A stretch of 46,678 bases of DNA from Clostridia bacterium (GTDB lineage: Bacteria; Bacillota; Clostridia; Monoglobales; Monoglobaceae), in NCBI GenBank assembly GCA_017436245.1, contig JAFSDN010000100.1, positions 1-46,678 of the forward strand. The letters run 5' to 3'. How positions within the stretch are numbered: position 1 is the first letter of the stretch; each line of letters opens with the position of its first letter. The position numbers and the translations under genes are program-made. The notes under the pieces were generated by a model. That model saw only the letters and a program-made list of their open reading frames with translations, had not been told where the DNA came from and searched no databases. Below are positions 45,257-46,678 of the stretch, one piece after another.

Positions 45257-45725
45257 CACTCCTCATCACTTTTATTCCCAGTTTGTCAAAACATTTGTTA
45301 ATATCATAAATACTGAATCCACGTCTGACCAAATGTGCTTTTGCTTTTTCAAGCTCCTTCCAGCTTTCAAACACCTTGTCTCCAAACCTCAGTTCGGCAT
45401 AGCTTTCCAGTTGTTCATTTGCATCAAAATCCGCTTCACGTTCAGCTTTTTCAATAACGCTCAAGGCAATACCCTTTCTCAGCAATTCCTGTCTGACCCG
45501 ATGTAAACCTTTCATATTAACACAAACAGAATCATGGATATAAAGCCGTGCATACTCCTCATCATTGAGTATGCCCACTTTGCTGAATTCACCCACAACA
45601 TTCTCCGAAATTTCCTTTGAAAAGCCCTTTCTGACCAATCGCTGAAATATCTCTTCACAAGTATACATCTTTTGCGACAACAAACCTGCCGCCGCTTTTT
45701 TTGCATTATCAAATTCTGTCATCAT
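45243..45725 (-). CDS. recX: RecA regulator RecX
   Basis: 160 aa. All-helical protein of tandem three-helix repeats that modulates RecA filaments: YTCEEIFQRLVRKGFSKE, ILNDEEYARLYIHD, GLHRVRQELLRKGI and AKAHLVRRGFSIYDI. Ribosome site GGAG 8 nt upstream. Lies 33 nt after recA, as in many Firmicutes. Confidence 0.94.
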   Translation of the reverse strand: MMTEFDNAKKAAAGLLSQKMYTCEEIFQRLVRKGFSKEISENVVGEFSKVGILNDEEYARLYIHDSVCVNMKGLHRVRQELLRKGIALSVIEKAEREADFDANEQLESYAELRFGDKVFESWKELEKAKAHLVRRGFSIYDINKCFDKLGIKVMRSDESE

Positions 45726-45758
45726 TACCTACACTCCGGGTATTTTATCTCAGTAAAC

Positions 45759-46678
45759 CTACTTTTTCTTTGAGGTGGGCTTTGGAACAGGCGAAAACGC
45801 AGTTGCCGCGCTCTGAACATTATCACCGTCTTCATTAATAAGTGGCAAGCCTGCCTTTTCTCTGATTTTCTGTTCAATTTCAAAGCAAAGTGCTTCATCA
45901 CTTTCAAGCATCTTCTTCACAGCTTCTCGTCCCTGACCAATCTTTTCACCTTCATACGAGAACCATGAACCTGCTTTTTGTATAACACCAAAGTCAACGC
46001 CAACATCAACAATGTTACCAGACTTTGAAATGCCCTGACCGTATATAATATCAAACTCCGCTTCCTTAAAAGTCGGCGCAACCTTATTTTTAACAACCTT
46101 GACCTTTGTGTGGTTTCCGATTGCCCCATCGTCACCCTTAACGGTTTCAACTCTGCGGACATCCATACGAACAGATGAATAATATTTGAGTGCACGTCCG
46201 CCGGCTGTTGTCTCGGGATTGCCGAACATAACACCAACCTTTTCACGAAGCTGATTTATGAATATTGCCGTTGTGTTGGATTTGCTCACAACAGATGTGA
46301 GTTTTCTGAGTGCCTGAGACATCAGACGTGCCTGCAAGCCCACATGTGAATCACCCATCAGCCCTTCAATTTCCTGTTTGGGAACAAGTGCCGCAACAGA
46401 GTCAATAACAATAACATCAATTGCACCCGAACGAACAAGCTGTTCGGTGATTTCAAGAGCCTGTTCGCCGGTATCAGGCTGTGAAACAATAAGGTCGTCT
46501 ATGCGGACGCCTAGCTTTTCGGCATACACAGGGTCAAGTGCGTGTTCAGCATCAATAAAAGCCGCTTCGCCGCCAAGCTTCTGAGCCTCGGCAACAATGT
46601 GCAAGGCAACCGTTGTTTTACCGGATGATTCCGGACCATAAATCTCAACAATTCTGCCTCGGGGCACGCCACCGATTC
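45759..46678 (-). CDS. recA: Recombinase RecA (5' end outside window)
   Basis: The visible frame begins [18 protein letters not shown] at the right edge; about 40 N-terminal residues are missing. Seen: Walker A GPESSGKT, the Glu-containing EHALDP segment, IDSVAALVP (Walker B), [17 protein letters not shown] (loop 2, DNA binding) and GGRALKYY. Catalyses strand exchange and LexA cleavage. The short basic tail (KPTSKKK) replaces the acidic tail of E. coli RecA. Followed by recX. Confidence 0.99.
   Translation of the reverse strand, partial: IGGVPRGRIVEIYGPESSGKTTVALHIVAEAQKLGGEAAFIDAEHALDPVYAEKLGVRIDDLIVSQPDTGEQALEITEQLVRSGAIDVIVIDSVAALVPKQEIEGLMGDSHVGLQARLMSQALRKLTSVVSKSNTTAIFINQLREKVGVMFGNPETTAGGRALKYYSSVRMDVRRVETVKGDDGAIGNHTKVKVVKNKVAPTFKEAEFDIIYGQGISKSGNIVDVGVDFGVIQKAGSWFSYEGEKIGQGREAVKKMLESDEALCFEIEQKIREKAGLPLINEDGDNVQSAATAFSPVPKPTSKKK

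Noticed and set aside
45759..46667. RecA starting at 46667
   Set aside because: That codon is the GTG of the internal IGGVPRG motif; the true start lies beyond the window edge.

Overview
The window reads as chromosome of an anaerobic, low-to-mid GC, probably endospore-forming member of the Clostridia (Firmicutes). Support: gatCAB amidotransferase, recA-recX-rimO-pgsA and queA-tgt-yajC clusters, a SpoIID/LytB protein, strong AAGGAGG ribosome sites with consensus sigma-A promoters, S-layer-homology (SLH) and copper-amine-oxidase-N surface modules, an AhpC with a TrxR-like AhpF homologue, and LuxS. An SDR enzyme resembling clostridial 7-alpha-hydroxysteroid dehydrogenases hints at a gut habitat. 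Species is not determinable from the sequence alone. No tRNA, rRNA, CRISPR, IS element or prophage gene was seen.

Region 1 (about 1-22,820): a surface-glycan locus. Eight minus-strand genes with gaps of at most about 70 nt run from a GH3 hydrolase and an overlapping GH94 phosphorylase through two tandem paralogous giant beta-helix proteins, a lipoprotein solute-binding protein and two LamG-type secreted proteins to an SLH protein that leaves the left edge. A divergent PocR/AraC-type regulator sits at the head, and the shared intergenic region carries a duplicated operator-like element. Inferred logic: secreted beta-helix and LamG proteins bind or cut a polysaccharide at the cell surface, the lipoprotein captures oligomers (no permease is in the window), and cytosolic GH3/GH94 finish breakdown partly by phosphorolysis. 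One LamG gene is split by a +1 frame change located exactly at CTT TGA C, the heptamer used for prfB frameshifting.

Region 2 (about 22,900-28,150): redox and ion homeostasis. An ahpC/AhpF-homologue pair is divergent from the SDR gene across a symmetric promoter region; an NhaC-family antiporter with a cysteine-rich N-terminal insert follows, with a hairpin-rich leader.

Region 3 (about 28,150-31,130): asd-dapA-dapB lysine/diaminopimelate operon, with an archaeal/fungal-type Asd, a fully consensus promoter and a short leader.

Region 4 (31,243-39,335, plus strand): spoIID-like, queA, tgt, yajC, gatC, gatA, gatB and a small XRE-type HTH gene: envelope remodelling, queuosine tRNA modification, secretion and Gln-tRNA formation.

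Region 5 (39,340-46,678, minus strand): recA (partial), recX, rimO, pgsA, acpP, rnc, a radical SAM enzyme, luxS and a second radical SAM enzyme. Genes in the last group abut or overlap by 0-4 nt, so luxS is embedded between two radical SAM genes in an rnc-led unit.
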